Shown: positions 52,290 to 61,043, counted from the first letter of the stretch. The stretch is DNA of 61,043 nucleotides from Chitinivibrionales bacterium (GCA_028278335.1 JANQEN010000277.1:1-61043); one strand, 5' to 3'. Made by a program: numbers and translations. The notes: generated by a model from the letters alone, not told the origin.

Positions 52290-53633
52290 ATGACCACAGC
52301 TTCTAACACCTGTCAAGATATCCTTATTGTAGAGGATGACAAGGAGCTTTTAACCGGCTACAAGATGTTTTTAGGAAAGAAAGGGTATCATGCAACCTGT
52401 GCTGAAACTCTTGGGGCTGCAATGGATTATGTGAATAAGCAGACCTTTAACATTGCTCTTTTAGATGTGAATCTTCCTGATGGCTATGGTCCGGACATTA
52501 TTCCTGGCTTAAAAAGTAATGATCCACGAATGAGTATTATTGTAGTAACCAGCGACAATAAAATTGAGACAGCTGTTGATGCCATTAAACGAGGTGCAGA
52601 TAACTATTTAGTCAAACCCTTTAAATGGCAAAATTTAGAGGCCGTATTAGATCGCTCCAGTGAGTTTACTACTTTACGAAGACGCTCCTTTGCCAATGAG
52701 AGTCTTCAAGAAGAGAAGAGTATTGTATTCGGTGACTCGTCAATAATTCGAACAGTAGTTCATCAGGCAGAAATTGCTGCCAAAAGTGATACGAATATTT
52801 TTATCACCGGAGAAACGGGCACTGGAAAGGGTGTGTTAGCACGGCATATTCACCAAATAAGTAATAGAAATGAGGAAGCCTTTGTAGAGTTAAACTGCTC
52901 CACACTAAAGGGTGATCTCTTAAAGAGTGAGCTCTTTGGTCATGCTAAAGGTGCTTTTACTTCAGCTTACAAGGATCGGCAGGGACTCATCGAAAGTGCA
53001 GATAGAGGGACACTCTTTTTGGATGAAATTGGTGATATGGATTGGGAAGTACAAACAATGCTCCTGAAAGTCTTGGAAGAGCATACTTTTCGACGTTTGG
53101 GCGAGAACAAGCTTCGAAAGAGTAGTTTTAGACTTCTCTGTGCCACAAATAAGGACCTACATGAGGCTGTTGAAAAGAAGGAGTTTCGGGAAGATCTCTT
53201 ATATAGGATCAATGTATTTCCTCTTACCCTCCCACCGCTTCGTGAAAGGACTCAGGATATTGGCGCCTTAACCATAAGTCTTCTTAGAGAGCTCAATTAC
53301 AAGCATGATCTTTTGGATGAGACTGTCATCGCTTATTTATCTGAGGTTCCCTTGAGGGGAAACATTCGTGAATTACGCAATACCTTAGAGCGCGCAATGA
53401 TTCTTGCTCAGGGAACACCCTTGCAACAATATCATTTTAGTTCGAATCAAGGTAACTCAAATGAGAAAAAAGAGTCGAATATATGCTTTACTCTAAAAAG
53501 TGCAGAGCAAGAACACATTAAAAAGGTTATTGCTCACTTTCACAATGATAAGACACAAGCTGCTCAGGCATTGGGTATTTCGGTTCCCTCTCTGTATAGG
53601 AAATTAGAGCAGATTCGTTCGAAACAGCACTAG
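52290..53633 (+). CDS. Sigma-54-dependent response regulator (NtrC family)
   Basis: 447 residues. Receiver domain with phospho-acceptor Asp59 (LLDVNLPDG) and acidic pocket VEDD. AAA+ domain with Walker A GETGTGKG (174-181), sigma-54 contact loop GAFTSA (221-226), Walker B GTLFLDEIGD, and arginine finger region FREDLLYRINVFPL. C-terminal Fis-type helix-turn-helix TQAAQALGISVPSLYRKLEQI. The canonical loop is GAFTGA; Gly to Ser at position 5 is unusual but the essential Thr is kept. Partner of the preceding PAS kinase. Candidate targets are the sigma-54-like promoters at 3696, 5232 and 53841. Confidence 0.93.
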   Translation: MTTASNTCQDILIVEDDKELLTGYKMFLGKKGYHATCAETLGAAMDYVNKQTFNIALLDVNLPDGYGPDIIPGLKSNDPRMSIIVVTSDNKIETAVDAIKRGADNYLVKPFKWQNLEAVLDRSSEFTTLRRRSFANESLQEEKSIVFGDSSIIRTVVHQAEIAAKSDTNIFITGETGTGKGVLARHIHQISNRNEEAFVELNCSTLKGDLLKSELFGHAKGAFTSAYKDRQGLIESADRGTLFLDEIGDMDWEVQTMLLKVLEEHTFRRLGENKLRKSSFRLLCATNKDLHEAVEKKEFREDLLYRINVFPLTLPPLRERTQDIGALTISLLRELNYKHDLLDETVIAYLSEVPLRGNIRELRNTLERAMILAQGTPLQQYHFSSNQGNSNEKKESNICFTLKSAEQEHIKKVIAHFHNDKTQAAQALGISVPSLYRKLEQIRSKQH

Positions 53634-53840
53634 TATTCTTAGTTTTGATAACCGTTTCTCGTATATGATAGAATCCATCTGCGCAACGTTGTTGCAATAG
53701 TAAAGTTGTTACATCTATTGGCTGAGATCTTTTAGGGCTATTTTGATTTAAATTGACCAAATCGAAACATAACCTAGGTGTTTTTGTTTTAAATCCATTA
53801 ATTGTTCGTCAACATAATTGCCTTTGCAAAGGAATAAATA

Positions 53841-53857
53841 TTGGCATGGCTATTGAT
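53841..53857 (+). promoter_or_regulatory. Possible sigma-54 promoter of the DUF4397 gene
   Basis: TTGGCATGGCTATTGAT has the GG element and TTG, but GA replaces the invariant GC 10 nt further on. It lies 56 bp before the DUF4397 gene start and right after the NtrC-type regulator gene. This is weaker than the two other candidates. Confidence 0.35.
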
Positions 53858-53912
53858 CTATAGGTTAATGAATTTGAAATTTAACCTTTAACCTTCAAAG
53901 CGGGAGGCAGTT

Positions 53913-55655
53913 ATGAAACGCCTACAACAAATTCAAGTCCTTTTGTTGACTCTCTTTATTGTCAACACAGCCGTCCTGGGGACCGCTCGTCTCCAGGTTA
54001 TTCACAATGCTGCAGATCCAGCAGCAGCAAAGGTAGACATCTATTTAAATGAGACAAAGCTATTAGATGATTTTGCCTTTAGAACAGCAACACCCTTTAT
54101 TGACGCTCCATCCGGTGTGGAGATTAAAATTGGTGTTGCCCCAGCAACAAGCACTGGATCGTCGGATATCATTGCTACCATTCCAGTCACCCTGGTAGAC
54201 AATTCAACTAATATCGCCATTGCTAATGGCGTGCTCACCCCAGCCTCTTTTGCTGCTAATCCAGATGGGAAATCAACCGCTTTTCAGCTTATTCTAAAGG
54301 GTGATGCTCGGGAAGCTGCGGCAAATAAGGATAATGTGGAATTCTCCGTGCTTCATGGTTCAACCGATGCTCCAGCTGTTGATGTGTATGCCCGGGGTGC
54401 AGGAAAGATTGTTGCCGGGGCTGTTTATTCGGCAATCACAGATTACATCTCAGTGCCACCAGCGCTCTACACACTGGATATCAAACCCAAAGATAATGAT
54501 CAGGTTCTTGTGGCTACCTTTAAAGGAGACCTCTCTGGGCTTAAGGGTGGTGCGGCTGTTGTTTTTGCTTCAGGATTTTTAAGTCCCGCTGCAAATGGTA
54601 ATGGAAAGGCGTTTGGGCTTTTTGCAGCATTGGCAAATGGCACTGTAGTTGAGCTAGGTGCTGCAACCACAGCTCGTCTGCAAGTAATTCATAATGCAGC
54701 AGATCCCGGTGCTGCCAGTGTTGATATTTATCTTAACGATGCAAAACTCCTTGATAACTTTGCTTTTAGAGCAGCAACTCCCTTTATTGATGCACCGGCA
54801 AACCAGAAGATTAAAGTGAGTGTTGCTGGTCCCAATAGCAACTCTTCCTCAGAGGCGTTGGCCAATTTTGAGTTCAACCTGACCCCAGCGGAAACATACA
54901 TTGCCATAGCCAATGGAGTCTTGGATCCAACAAAGTTTGCTGCCAATCCTGAGAAGCGATCCACTGCATTTAATATTCTTGTTAAAGCTGCAGCCCAAGA
55001 AAAAGCAGCAGATGCAGCCAAGGTAGACTTTTCTGTCCTTCATGGTGCAACTGATGCACCAGCTGTGGATGTCATTGCTAAAGGTGTTGCCAAGTTGGTT
55101 GATGGAGCAGCCTATGGCGATATCACCAAGTACATCTCAGTACCAGCAGCTTCCTACATATTAAATGTAACACCCAAGGGTGCTCCTCAGACTGTAGTTG
55201 CTTCCTTTCAAGCCGATCTTTCGACACTTGGTGGTGGAGCAGCCTTTGTATTTGCTTCTGGGTTTCTCACTCCTGCAAGCAATCAAAACGGGAAAGCCTT
55301 TGGACTCTATGCTGCCCTTGCAAACGGAACTGTTATAGAGCTTCCTGTATCAACACCCATAGTAACTAGGCTGAATCAGCAAAATTCCCAGACCTGGTTC
55401 AGAGTAAATGGTAATGGAAGAGGAAGTGGTGCTTCTGTTCAGGGTATCACGTACAGTTTAGGTAAAGCAGGGCTAGTAGAGCTTTCTCTTTACAATGTTA
55501 CCGGTAGGAAGATTGCTCAGCTGGAGAATGGCTTCAAAAATTCAGGACAACACTTTTCAAGTTTAAATAGATACAATTTGGGTACTGGTCAATATATCAT
55601 CAGGTTTAGATCAGCGGAGTTACAAAAGTCTCAAAAGATCTACTTTGTTCGGTAG
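53913..55655 (+). CDS. Secreted protein with two DUF4397 domains and a sorting domain
   Basis: 580 residues. Signal peptide (LLLTLFIVNTAVLG), then two DUF4397 domains (about 24-245 and 250-470). Both start with TARLQVIHNAADP and contain VDIYLN, LLDxFAFRxATPFIDAP and SVLHGxTDAPAVDV, so they are a clear internal duplication. The C-terminal 80 residues are a T9SS-like sorting domain (VELSLYNVTGRKIAQL, GTGQYIIRFRSA). Ala-rich and low in Cys, as in abundant surface proteins. GGGAGG Shine-Dalgarno. Adjacent to the sigma-54 two-component pair, which may control it. Confidence 0.85.
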   Translation: MKRLQQIQVLLLTLFIVNTAVLGTARLQVIHNAADPAAAKVDIYLNETKLLDDFAFRTATPFIDAPSGVEIKIGVAPATSTGSSDIIATIPVTLVDNSTNIAIANGVLTPASFAANPDGKSTAFQLILKGDAREAAANKDNVEFSVLHGSTDAPAVDVYARGAGKIVAGAVYSAITDYISVPPALYTLDIKPKDNDQVLVATFKGDLSGLKGGAAVVFASGFLSPAANGNGKAFGLFAALANGTVVELGAATTARLQVIHNAADPGAASVDIYLNDAKLLDNFAFRAATPFIDAPANQKIKVSVAGPNSNSSSEALANFEFNLTPAETYIAIANGVLDPTKFAANPEKRSTAFNILVKAAAQEKAADAAKVDFSVLHGATDAPAVDVIAKGVAKLVDGAAYGDITKYISVPAASYILNVTPKGAPQTVVASFQADLSTLGGGAAFVFASGFLTPASNQNGKAFGLYAALANGTVIELPVSTPIVTRLNQQNSQTWFRVNGNGRGSGASVQGITYSLGKAGLVELSLYNVTGRKIAQLENGFKNSGQHFSSLNRYNLGTGQYIIRFRSAELQKSQKIYFVR

Positions 55656-55681
55656 ACTACATTGCTCTTTATTGCCCTCAA

Positions 55682-55712
55682 GGTGGTGGCAATTTTGTCA
55701 CTGCCTTTTTTT
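55682..55712 (+). terminator. Terminator of the DUF4397 gene
   Basis: GGTGGTG (55682-55688) pairs with CACTGCC (55699-55705), two wobble pairs, followed by seven T residues. Confidence 0.7.
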
Positions 55713-55794
55713 ATTTTTGTTGCACCCTCTATTAGAGTAACTGTATATTCTCGTAACAAGTAAGTATTGCCACCTTTACCAATAGGGTAGTATC

Positions 55795-56625
55795 ATGAAC
55801 GTTAAACACTCTTTTCTGATCGTCACAGTAATCTTTGCAGTATGTACTCAAAGCCTTGCTACAACACACAAGGTAAAAGTCGCCACAACTATGGGTGTTA
55901 TTATTCTGGAATTGGACTCTGCAAAGGCTCCGATTACCGTTACCAATTTTCTTAGCTATGCACGAAAACATTTCTATTCCGACCTTGTGTTTCATAGGGT
56001 GATCCGCAATTTTATGATCCAAGCAGGTGGGCACACTGCTGACATGCATCAACGTCAGACCGATCCACCCATCCGAAACGAAGCATTCAATGGGCTCAAG
56101 AATGTGCGGGGTGCCATTGCTATGGCACGAACATCAGAACCGCATACTGCCACGTCGCAATTTTATATTAACACGGTCAACAATAACCACCTTAATTACA
56201 AGAACTCCTCATCAGGCCAAAACTGGGGATATTGTGTGTTTGGTAAAGTGATTGATGGCATGGATGTGGTGGACGCCATTGAAAAAGTAGAGACCATTAC
56301 TATGGGAGGTCATCAAAATGTTCCTGCCCGAGCCATTATTATCACCGATGTGACCGAACTATCAACGCCTTTACAGTTTAAGAGTACTCCTTTGTCTAAA
56401 CCACAGATACAGGTTGTGTATGATAATGGTAGGGTAAGCATCCATACAACGTTAGTTGGTGATTGTTCCTTTTTTTCATTGGCAGGTAAAAGGGTATTAC
56501 TCCAAAAGTCTTTAAGGGGAATGCACAATCAAGTTTCTATTGAAGGACTCGCCTCAGGTCTCTATCTGTTTCAGCTTTCCGCTCAGGATAAATCAACTAT
56601 ACAACAGAAGATAATCGTTCCATAA
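55795..56625 (+). CDS. Secreted cyclophilin-type peptidyl-prolyl isomerase with sorting domain
   Basis: 276 residues. Signal peptide (FLIVTVIFAVCTQSLA), cyclophilin domain (about 25-195: YSDLVFHRVIRNFMIQAGG, GAIAMART, TATSQFYINT, FGKVIDGMDVVDAIEKVET) with the catalytic Arg in FHRVI and Phe/Gln in FMIQ intact. A 65-residue T9SS-like sorting domain follows (FSLAGKRVLLQKSL, LASGLYLFQLSAQ). Cyclophilins are usually periplasmic or cytoplasmic; the tail predicts export across the outer membrane, to help fold surface proteins there (inference). Confidence 0.88.
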   Translation: MNVKHSFLIVTVIFAVCTQSLATTHKVKVATTMGVIILELDSAKAPITVTNFLSYARKHFYSDLVFHRVIRNFMIQAGGHTADMHQRQTDPPIRNEAFNGLKNVRGAIAMARTSEPHTATSQFYINTVNNNHLNYKNSSSGQNWGYCVFGKVIDGMDVVDAIEKVETITMGGHQNVPARAIIITDVTELSTPLQFKSTPLSKPQIQVVYDNGRVSIHTTLVGDCSFFSLAGKRVLLQKSLRGMHNQVSIEGLASGLYLFQLSAQDKSTIQQKIIVP

Positions 56626-57104
56626 CTGAGAGTAAAAGCAAGCTTTTGATGATGACTGGTTAAATAGCGCTAGGAGTATTGTGGTATTCTTAGTATTATT
56701 TATTATTTAAAAAAGAGTGCTCAAATAAAATCTATGTGGTTGATCCTAATTCGGGTGAGATATATCTGGAATTATGGTGGGACAATTCCTCCTACAAAGA
56801 GTCCTTATATTAGCTAGGCTTCCAAACATTTTGCATAGATTTTTATAGATTTCATATTTCCAAAAAAAATATATAAAAAAGAAGTTTCCAAATAATAATA
56901 ATTGTAAGTGATTGATGTTAAATAAAAATATTTATAGTATGTTTCCAAAAGTAATGTAACAAAACAAAAAAATAACAACACTTCACTCATTTTTTGTCTA
57001 TATTACATATAAAATAGGTAGATAGAACTTCTTTTTTAACATCCTGGTCTCATTCGTTATTCTATCTGGTTAGAAAAATTCTATAATTTAACAAGGATTG
57101 TTTC
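56626..57104. other. Intergenic region, nothing recognised
   Basis: Very AT-rich spacer before the glycoside hydrolase gene with long A/T tracts at 56860-57000. No gene; a good Shine-Dalgarno (AACAAGGA) ends it. Confidence 0.45.
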
Positions 57105-59324
57105 ATGTTACAAAAAGCATTTTCCTTAAAAATTATCGTTAGTTTAATCTGTTGTATGTACCTGCAGCTCTCTGCGCAATCTATCACACGACATAACCAA
57201 GGATCTGTGCTTGAGCTAAAGGATAAAGTTTGGGTTGGTGCTGGTCAAGCAGGAATGACCGGGTTTGACGGGTTCGAAAATTATTGGAATATTGCACCAG
57301 AGGGATTAAAACCCAATGTTTTTAGCGATTATTATGATACTTGGAACATGAATGAGAAGTGGTCCTTGGAGCTAAAAGAGGAGCTGTTGAAGTTTCATAG
57401 GCAAGGCTATTATGTGGTACCACAGTTTGGCATTAATATCTTCTATCTCTGGAAAGCCTATTTAGATGGCTCTCAGGATGATGAGTTAGAAAATCTTGTA
57501 AAGGGATTGAAATTTTTAGCTATACCTGCCTTTATTCGTATTGGCTACGAGTTTAATAACCCTCCTGGTGGAATGAGCAATGAGGATTATTATAAAGTAG
57601 ACCAGTTTAAAGATGTTTATGTCAAATTTGCCAAAAAACTCAAAGAATCTGGATTAGAAGTGGCCTGTGTGTGGAACATTGGCCTTGCCAGCTCCAGCTC
57701 CTATTGGCAACACACCGACTATGCTGACGCTTTTCCTGACCCCCAGTATGTTGATTGGGTTAGTTTCAATACCTTTACCACCGACCTCAATGGTGGTGAC
57801 CATCCCCTCATCCACAAGTGTATTGCGCTAGCTAAAGAGCATAGCAAACCCATACTCATTGGGGAAGCCTCAATGAACTGGCCGATCAACGTGGTTAATA
57901 ACAATGATGGAGACTACGATCGGTTTTGTGGACCCTATTTTGGCTTTGTAAAAGGGCAACCGCTTATCAAGCAGACGACCTATATTAATTGGGACTGGGA
58001 TATTCAGGACATGGTTGGTGGAAACGGTCTCTTTCCCTGGGGAGACTCCCGTTTGCAAACAGCCGGGTCGGGCTATCGTAGTAATTTCTTCAAGGATATC
58101 AACGACCCCATATTTTTTCATGCAGCCAGTGAGGCAGAGACTCGTAAAAACCTGATGATCTCCTATACAACAGAGGATAAAGAGGCACCATCACAAGTGA
58201 CTGGCCTCAAAAGAGAGGGGCGCTATCTGCGATGGAATCCAGTGAATGAGAAGGGCGGTTCTAAACTTGCCCATTATACCATTTATAAAGATGGAAAGTT
58301 GTGGGACTACACCATTGACCCTGAGTATGAAGTCAAGTATCTCTCCTGGGGAGATAGGGCAGATGTGACTATAACTGCTATGGATAGAGCAGGTAACGAG
58401 AGTGCGGTTTCGTCAGTTCTGCAGGTGCGACAGGATCAGGCGGTTGAAAAGATCTGGGATGGGGAATTTGATTATCCCTCGACCAGTGCTGCCGTTGACT
58501 GGCGCTGGATGGGCTGTATGGATGGTGGTGCAAAAAATCCTCCCGATGGTATTGCCATTGACACAACCGGAAAACTCAGTGGAAAGAATTCCTGCTTCCT
58601 TCACAACTTTAGACTTTCCGCAAGTTCCCCTGAGAACTTCTGGAGAAAGATGCCACATAAACCACAAGACTGGAAGCTTCAACTTTTTCAATGTTTTCAA
58701 GTAAAAAAGGGAGAAAAATACAACATCTCCTTTAAGGCGGTTGCCGAAGAGGCTCGAACAATCCAACTTTACTTTATGGATAATCATATTGCCCCTGACC
58801 ATACACATTTACCTTCCAATGGAACTGTTGAGCCTACTTGGCAAGACGGTAAAGAGTGGGAGTATTATGAAATCTGGAAAGTGGACATTGGAACAGAGCC
58901 CAAGGACTACACCTTTTCCTCTGTTGCACCGGCAACCGAGACTGCTCGTCTCTCCTTTATGATGGGTAAGTGTGAACCGACCAACATGTGGATTGACAAA
59001 GTATCAGTGTTGGAAGGCCAAGGTGCAAGTATCAGAGATAACAATGCTCTGAACCATAGTAAAAATCGAATAAATTTGTCGGTTGTTACCAATCAGACAC
59101 ATACTATCGCCAAAATCAAGTATACCTTACCAAAGCAGAGTGTTGTGTCGATGCATCTCTATAACAATGCTGGAAAACGGATCGTCTCTGTAGCTAATAC
59201 AAGGCAAGCTAAGGGCACCCATGTTCAAACGTTAAAGACAGAGGGACTTGCTTCAGGAATTTACTTTTTAAGACTAAAAGCTGGAAAAAATGTAAGCGTA
59301 GCAAATGTTATTATCGCACGATAA
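57105..59324 (+). CDS. Secreted glycoside hydrolase (clan GH-A, GH26-like) with FN3, CBM-like and sorting domains
   Basis: 739 residues. Signal peptide (ISLICCMYLQLSAQ-like, cleavage near 25). A TIM-barrel catalytic domain (about 40-350) has a likely acid/base Glu149 in FIRIGYEFNNP and nucleophile Glu254 in PILIGEASMNWP, as in clan GH-A. The GH26 family is my best guess, and mannan or xylan is the likely substrate type. An FN3-like module (about 365-440: APSQVTGLKREGRYLRWNP) and a jelly-roll CBM4/9-like module (about 450-650: KIWDGEFDYPS) come next. The T9SS-like sorting domain ends it (SMHLYNNAGKRIVSV, LASGIYFLRLKAG). Polysaccharide breakdown at the surface. Confidence 0.8.
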   Translation: MLQKAFSLKIIVSLICCMYLQLSAQSITRHNQGSVLELKDKVWVGAGQAGMTGFDGFENYWNIAPEGLKPNVFSDYYDTWNMNEKWSLELKEELLKFHRQGYYVVPQFGINIFYLWKAYLDGSQDDELENLVKGLKFLAIPAFIRIGYEFNNPPGGMSNEDYYKVDQFKDVYVKFAKKLKESGLEVACVWNIGLASSSSYWQHTDYADAFPDPQYVDWVSFNTFTTDLNGGDHPLIHKCIALAKEHSKPILIGEASMNWPINVVNNNDGDYDRFCGPYFGFVKGQPLIKQTTYINWDWDIQDMVGGNGLFPWGDSRLQTAGSGYRSNFFKDINDPIFFHAASEAETRKNLMISYTTEDKEAPSQVTGLKREGRYLRWNPVNEKGGSKLAHYTIYKDGKLWDYTIDPEYEVKYLSWGDRADVTITAMDRAGNESAVSSVLQVRQDQAVEKIWDGEFDYPSTSAAVDWRWMGCMDGGAKNPPDGIAIDTTGKLSGKNSCFLHNFRLSASSPENFWRKMPHKPQDWKLQLFQCFQVKKGEKYNISFKAVAEEARTIQLYFMDNHIAPDHTHLPSNGTVEPTWQDGKEWEYYEIWKVDIGTEPKDYTFSSVAPATETARLSFMMGKCEPTNMWIDKVSVLEGQGASIRDNNALNHSKNRINLSVVTNQTHTIAKIKYTLPKQSVVSMHLYNNAGKRIVSVANTRQAKGTHVQTLKTEGLASGIYFLRLKAGKNVSVANVIIAR

Positions 59325-59352
59325 TAACATTTATACCCTTGTGTTGTAACTG

Positions 59353-59383
59353 GAGGTCACGATGTTTGTGGCCTCTTTTTTTT
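59353..59383 (+). terminator. Terminator of the glycoside hydrolase gene
   Basis: GAGGTCAC (59353-59360) and GTGGCCTC (59368-59375), one G-T pair, run into eight T residues. Confidence 0.85.
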
Positions 59384-59611
59384 ATTGTGTATCAATGGGC
59401 ATATTCTATTTATGAAACAAGTGAAAAAACATAAAACTAGGACATAACACTGATAATTTAAGGCTTTTTCAGAATAATATCAAACATCTATACTGTTTTT
59501 GATATAAATTATAAGGTAAAGCTACGTAAAATCCCATTCCATTTTTTATATAGACGTTGGGATTGTATCAGCTTGTGTTAACGTTAAACTTTGCATGTAA
59601 AGGAGTTGTGC

Positions 59612-60589
59612 ATGAACGCTAAAAAGGTAACCCTTCTTATGATCTGTGCTATTGTTTTTTGTACCACTCCCAGTTTTACACAGAGAAAAGTAGTTATTAT
59701 CGAGGCCTTAGCCAAAGCCTCCTCTGGTTGATCAAGTTGTGCAGGATTAGCCAGGGCGCTTCGATCAATCAAAGAGGAAGAAAAAGAGAACATAGCAATT
59801 GTTGCCTATCATTTCAGCGATGACTTTGAATTAGCTGACACTCGAGTAAAGACAAGCTTTTACAGTCCACAATATAGGCCCCATTGTTACACTGATGGTA
59901 TACTCAGTACCCTTAATAGTCTATCAACTATACGCGGATATGTTACCCAAAGAAAGGGAACAACCCCACCAGTGGCTATCTCTATGAGATCATCCTGTCC
60001 TGCTCTGTCCGGCAGTGCTCAAATTACCATTAAAAATATCTCCAATAGTTCTATTAGCGGTACCCTTCAGTTTGCTGTTAAAGAGAGACACATTAAACAT
60101 GCCTGGCAAAACTTTGATGATGTTGAGTTTTGTAATCGTGGAATGATACCCAATGCTGACGGTGAGTCTGTAACAATTGCTGCTGGGGAGAGTATTACCA
60201 AGGAACGGGTCTTTACCCTTAAATCGGATTGGGTAAAAAACAATTGTCGTGTGGTGGCTTTTTTACAAAAGTCGGATAAGGAAATTGTTGAGGGCTGTGC
60301 CATTGGGGTGAATGAAGGAACACCGATATTAGTTACTGAACAAAGTACAAAACAATCAATACGACTTCAGCAACGAGCAAGAGATTTACTTGTTTATTCA
60401 CCTTATAAAGGAGTACATATTATATCAGTGATGAACCTTGCAGGAAGAGTTTTAATGCAATCATCGCATCGGAATAATGGCGAGGTGATTGTCGTCCCTT
60501 CCACAGTTGGTGTTGGCCTGATTGTTGTTACTATTGAGTCACCGGTTAATACCAGTACTCGGCGTATCACAGTGTCGAGTGGAGGATAG
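59612..60589 (+). CDS. Omp28-like secreted protein with in-frame TGA in a UxxC motif (candidate selenoprotein)
   Basis: Starts at ATG 59612 behind AAAGGAG and reads 325 residues if the single in-frame TGA (59729-59731, codon 40) is decoded. Signal peptide (LLMICAIVFCTTPSFTQ), then a thioredoxin-like start KVVIIEALAKASSG-U-SSC-AGLARALRSI, followed by NIAIVAYHFSDDF. U40 and Cys43 form UxxC exactly where Omp28-like proteins have CxxC. The beta domain is typical of the family (NISNSSISGTLQFAVKERHI, WVKNNCRVVAFLQKSDKEIVEG). A T9SS-like sorting domain follows (VMNLAGRVLMQ). The TGA lies in the base of an 11-bp hairpin. Without recoding only 59972-60589 would be translated. Alternative: a pseudogene with one nonsense mutation. 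Confidence 0.72.
59726..59770 (+). promoter_or_regulatory. SECIS-like stem-loop overlapping the TGA
   Basis: GGTTGATCAAG (59726-59736) pairs with CTTCGATCAATC (59759-59770): 11 bp with one bulged C, and the TGA sits in the lower stem, as in known bacterial SECIS elements. The 22-nt apical part contains GC-AGGATTA-GC, with GG near the start of the loop. Confidence 0.55.
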
Positions 60590-60962
60590 ACGTATATATG
60601 TGGTAATCTCCTTTTTTGAATCCCTACTTTATGTCATTTTGATTATTCTACCTATTTTTTATTGTTAGGATTCTTTGAATCTTAAGCAAAACTGCTATGG
60701 ATTAGAGGGTTGTCTGTCTATTCGATCTATTCCGTACCCGATTTTTTTATGAATATAAATGTAATGATATCAGTAGCATTTTACTTAGTCTACTACGTCT
60801 CATCATCCAGAAAAGCCCAATTCACACTTTTTCAAGGAAAGTATTTAGACCATCTGGACCCTTTTTATAATGGTTATACTAAATTTTTAATCGTGGCACT
60901 GTGATCTCACTTTTACAAAGTTGGCCTAATTTGCTTAAAATCAGCAATTATTTTTGTTCCAA
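60590..60962. other. Intergenic region, nothing recognised
   Basis: No supported gene. A 64-codon frame at 60710-60904 has no Shine-Dalgarno and a composition like translated non-coding DNA. Confidence 0.45.
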
Positions 60963-61034
60963 GGGTGTTTCAGTCGTGCAAATAGGTCCACACTTTTTTC
61001 CGAGGGATGTTTCATCCGTGCGTATAGGTCCGTA
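60963..61034 (+). repeat. Two tandem copies of a ~41-bp repeat at the window edge
   Basis: GGGTGTTTCAGTCGTGCAAA-type sequence (60963-60989) recurs as GGGATGTTTCATCCGTGCGT-type (61004-61030). Both copies end in ATAGGTCC. The array may continue beyond the window. Confidence 0.6.
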
Positions 61035-61043
61035 CGATTGTAC

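Noticed and set aside
59972..60589. Independent gene starting at 59972
   Set aside because: It starts in the middle of an Omp28-like protein; the real start with signal peptide is at 59612.
60710..60904. 64-codon gene at the right end
   Set aside because: No Shine-Dalgarno and no recognisable protein features.

Overview
The window looks like an AT-rich chromosomal segment from a member of the FCB group, most probably Fibrobacterota (Fibrobacter/Chitinispirillum-like). The reasons are a TIGR02147-type regulator paired with a propeller-repeat lipoprotein, at least nine secreted proteins ending in a type IX secretion (T9SS)-like C-terminal sorting domain, large VWA and glycoside hydrolase surface proteins, and FCB-style intergenic repeats. 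No rRNA, tRNA or CRISPR array was found. The taxonomic call is inference from gene content.

Layout. 0.3-8.6 kb: TPR lipoprotein, aconitase, beta-carbonic anhydrase, a triple-repeat lipoprotein and an exopolysaccharide-type sugar transferase (the last two behind good sigma-54 promoter matches), and a membrane Ser/Thr kinase fused to a formylglycine-generating-enzyme-like domain. 9.1-14.5 kb, minus strand: secreted papain-like protease with a small secreted partner, then the TIGR02147 regulator with its lipoprotein. 14.7-24.3 kb: gene-poor accessory region rich in repeats. It holds a REP-like palindrome family, a RAYT (Y1 transposase) gene bounded by that palindrome, two short composite elements with the same ends, a MITE inserted inside one palindrome, a 42-bp degenerate tandem array, and small unknown membrane or secreted genes. 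24.3-35.8 kb: secreted and surface proteins, then a flavodoxin-like/ferric-reductase-like pair. 36.6-43.3 kb: complete trp operon (E-GD-C-F-B-A) behind a consensus sigma-70 promoter, followed by a ferredoxin. 43.8-50.7 kb: eukaryotic-type hexokinase, Cys/Met PLP enzyme, chalcone-isomerase-like and OsmC proteins, M14 peptidase lipoprotein, alpha/beta hydrolase. 51.1-60.6 kb: PAS histidine kinase and NtrC-type regulator, a DUF4397 surface protein with a possible sigma-54 promoter, a secreted cyclophilin, a clan GH-A glycoside hydrolase and an Omp28-like protein.

Most interesting result. Two Omp28-like, thioredoxin-fold secreted proteins (24894-25979 and 59612-60589) are interrupted only by in-frame TGA codons: three in the first, one in the second. 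The TGAs sit at the redox-motif position (UxxU and UxxC), and hairpins start right at or about 10 nt after them. TGA is used as a normal stop elsewhere in the window (trpGD, trpC, the M14 peptidase). I read these as candidate selenoproteins carrying T9SS-like sorting domains, that is, surface or secreted selenoproteins. ORF callers will report only their C-terminal parts. The second theme is the RAYT/REP system at 14.9-22.2 kb.
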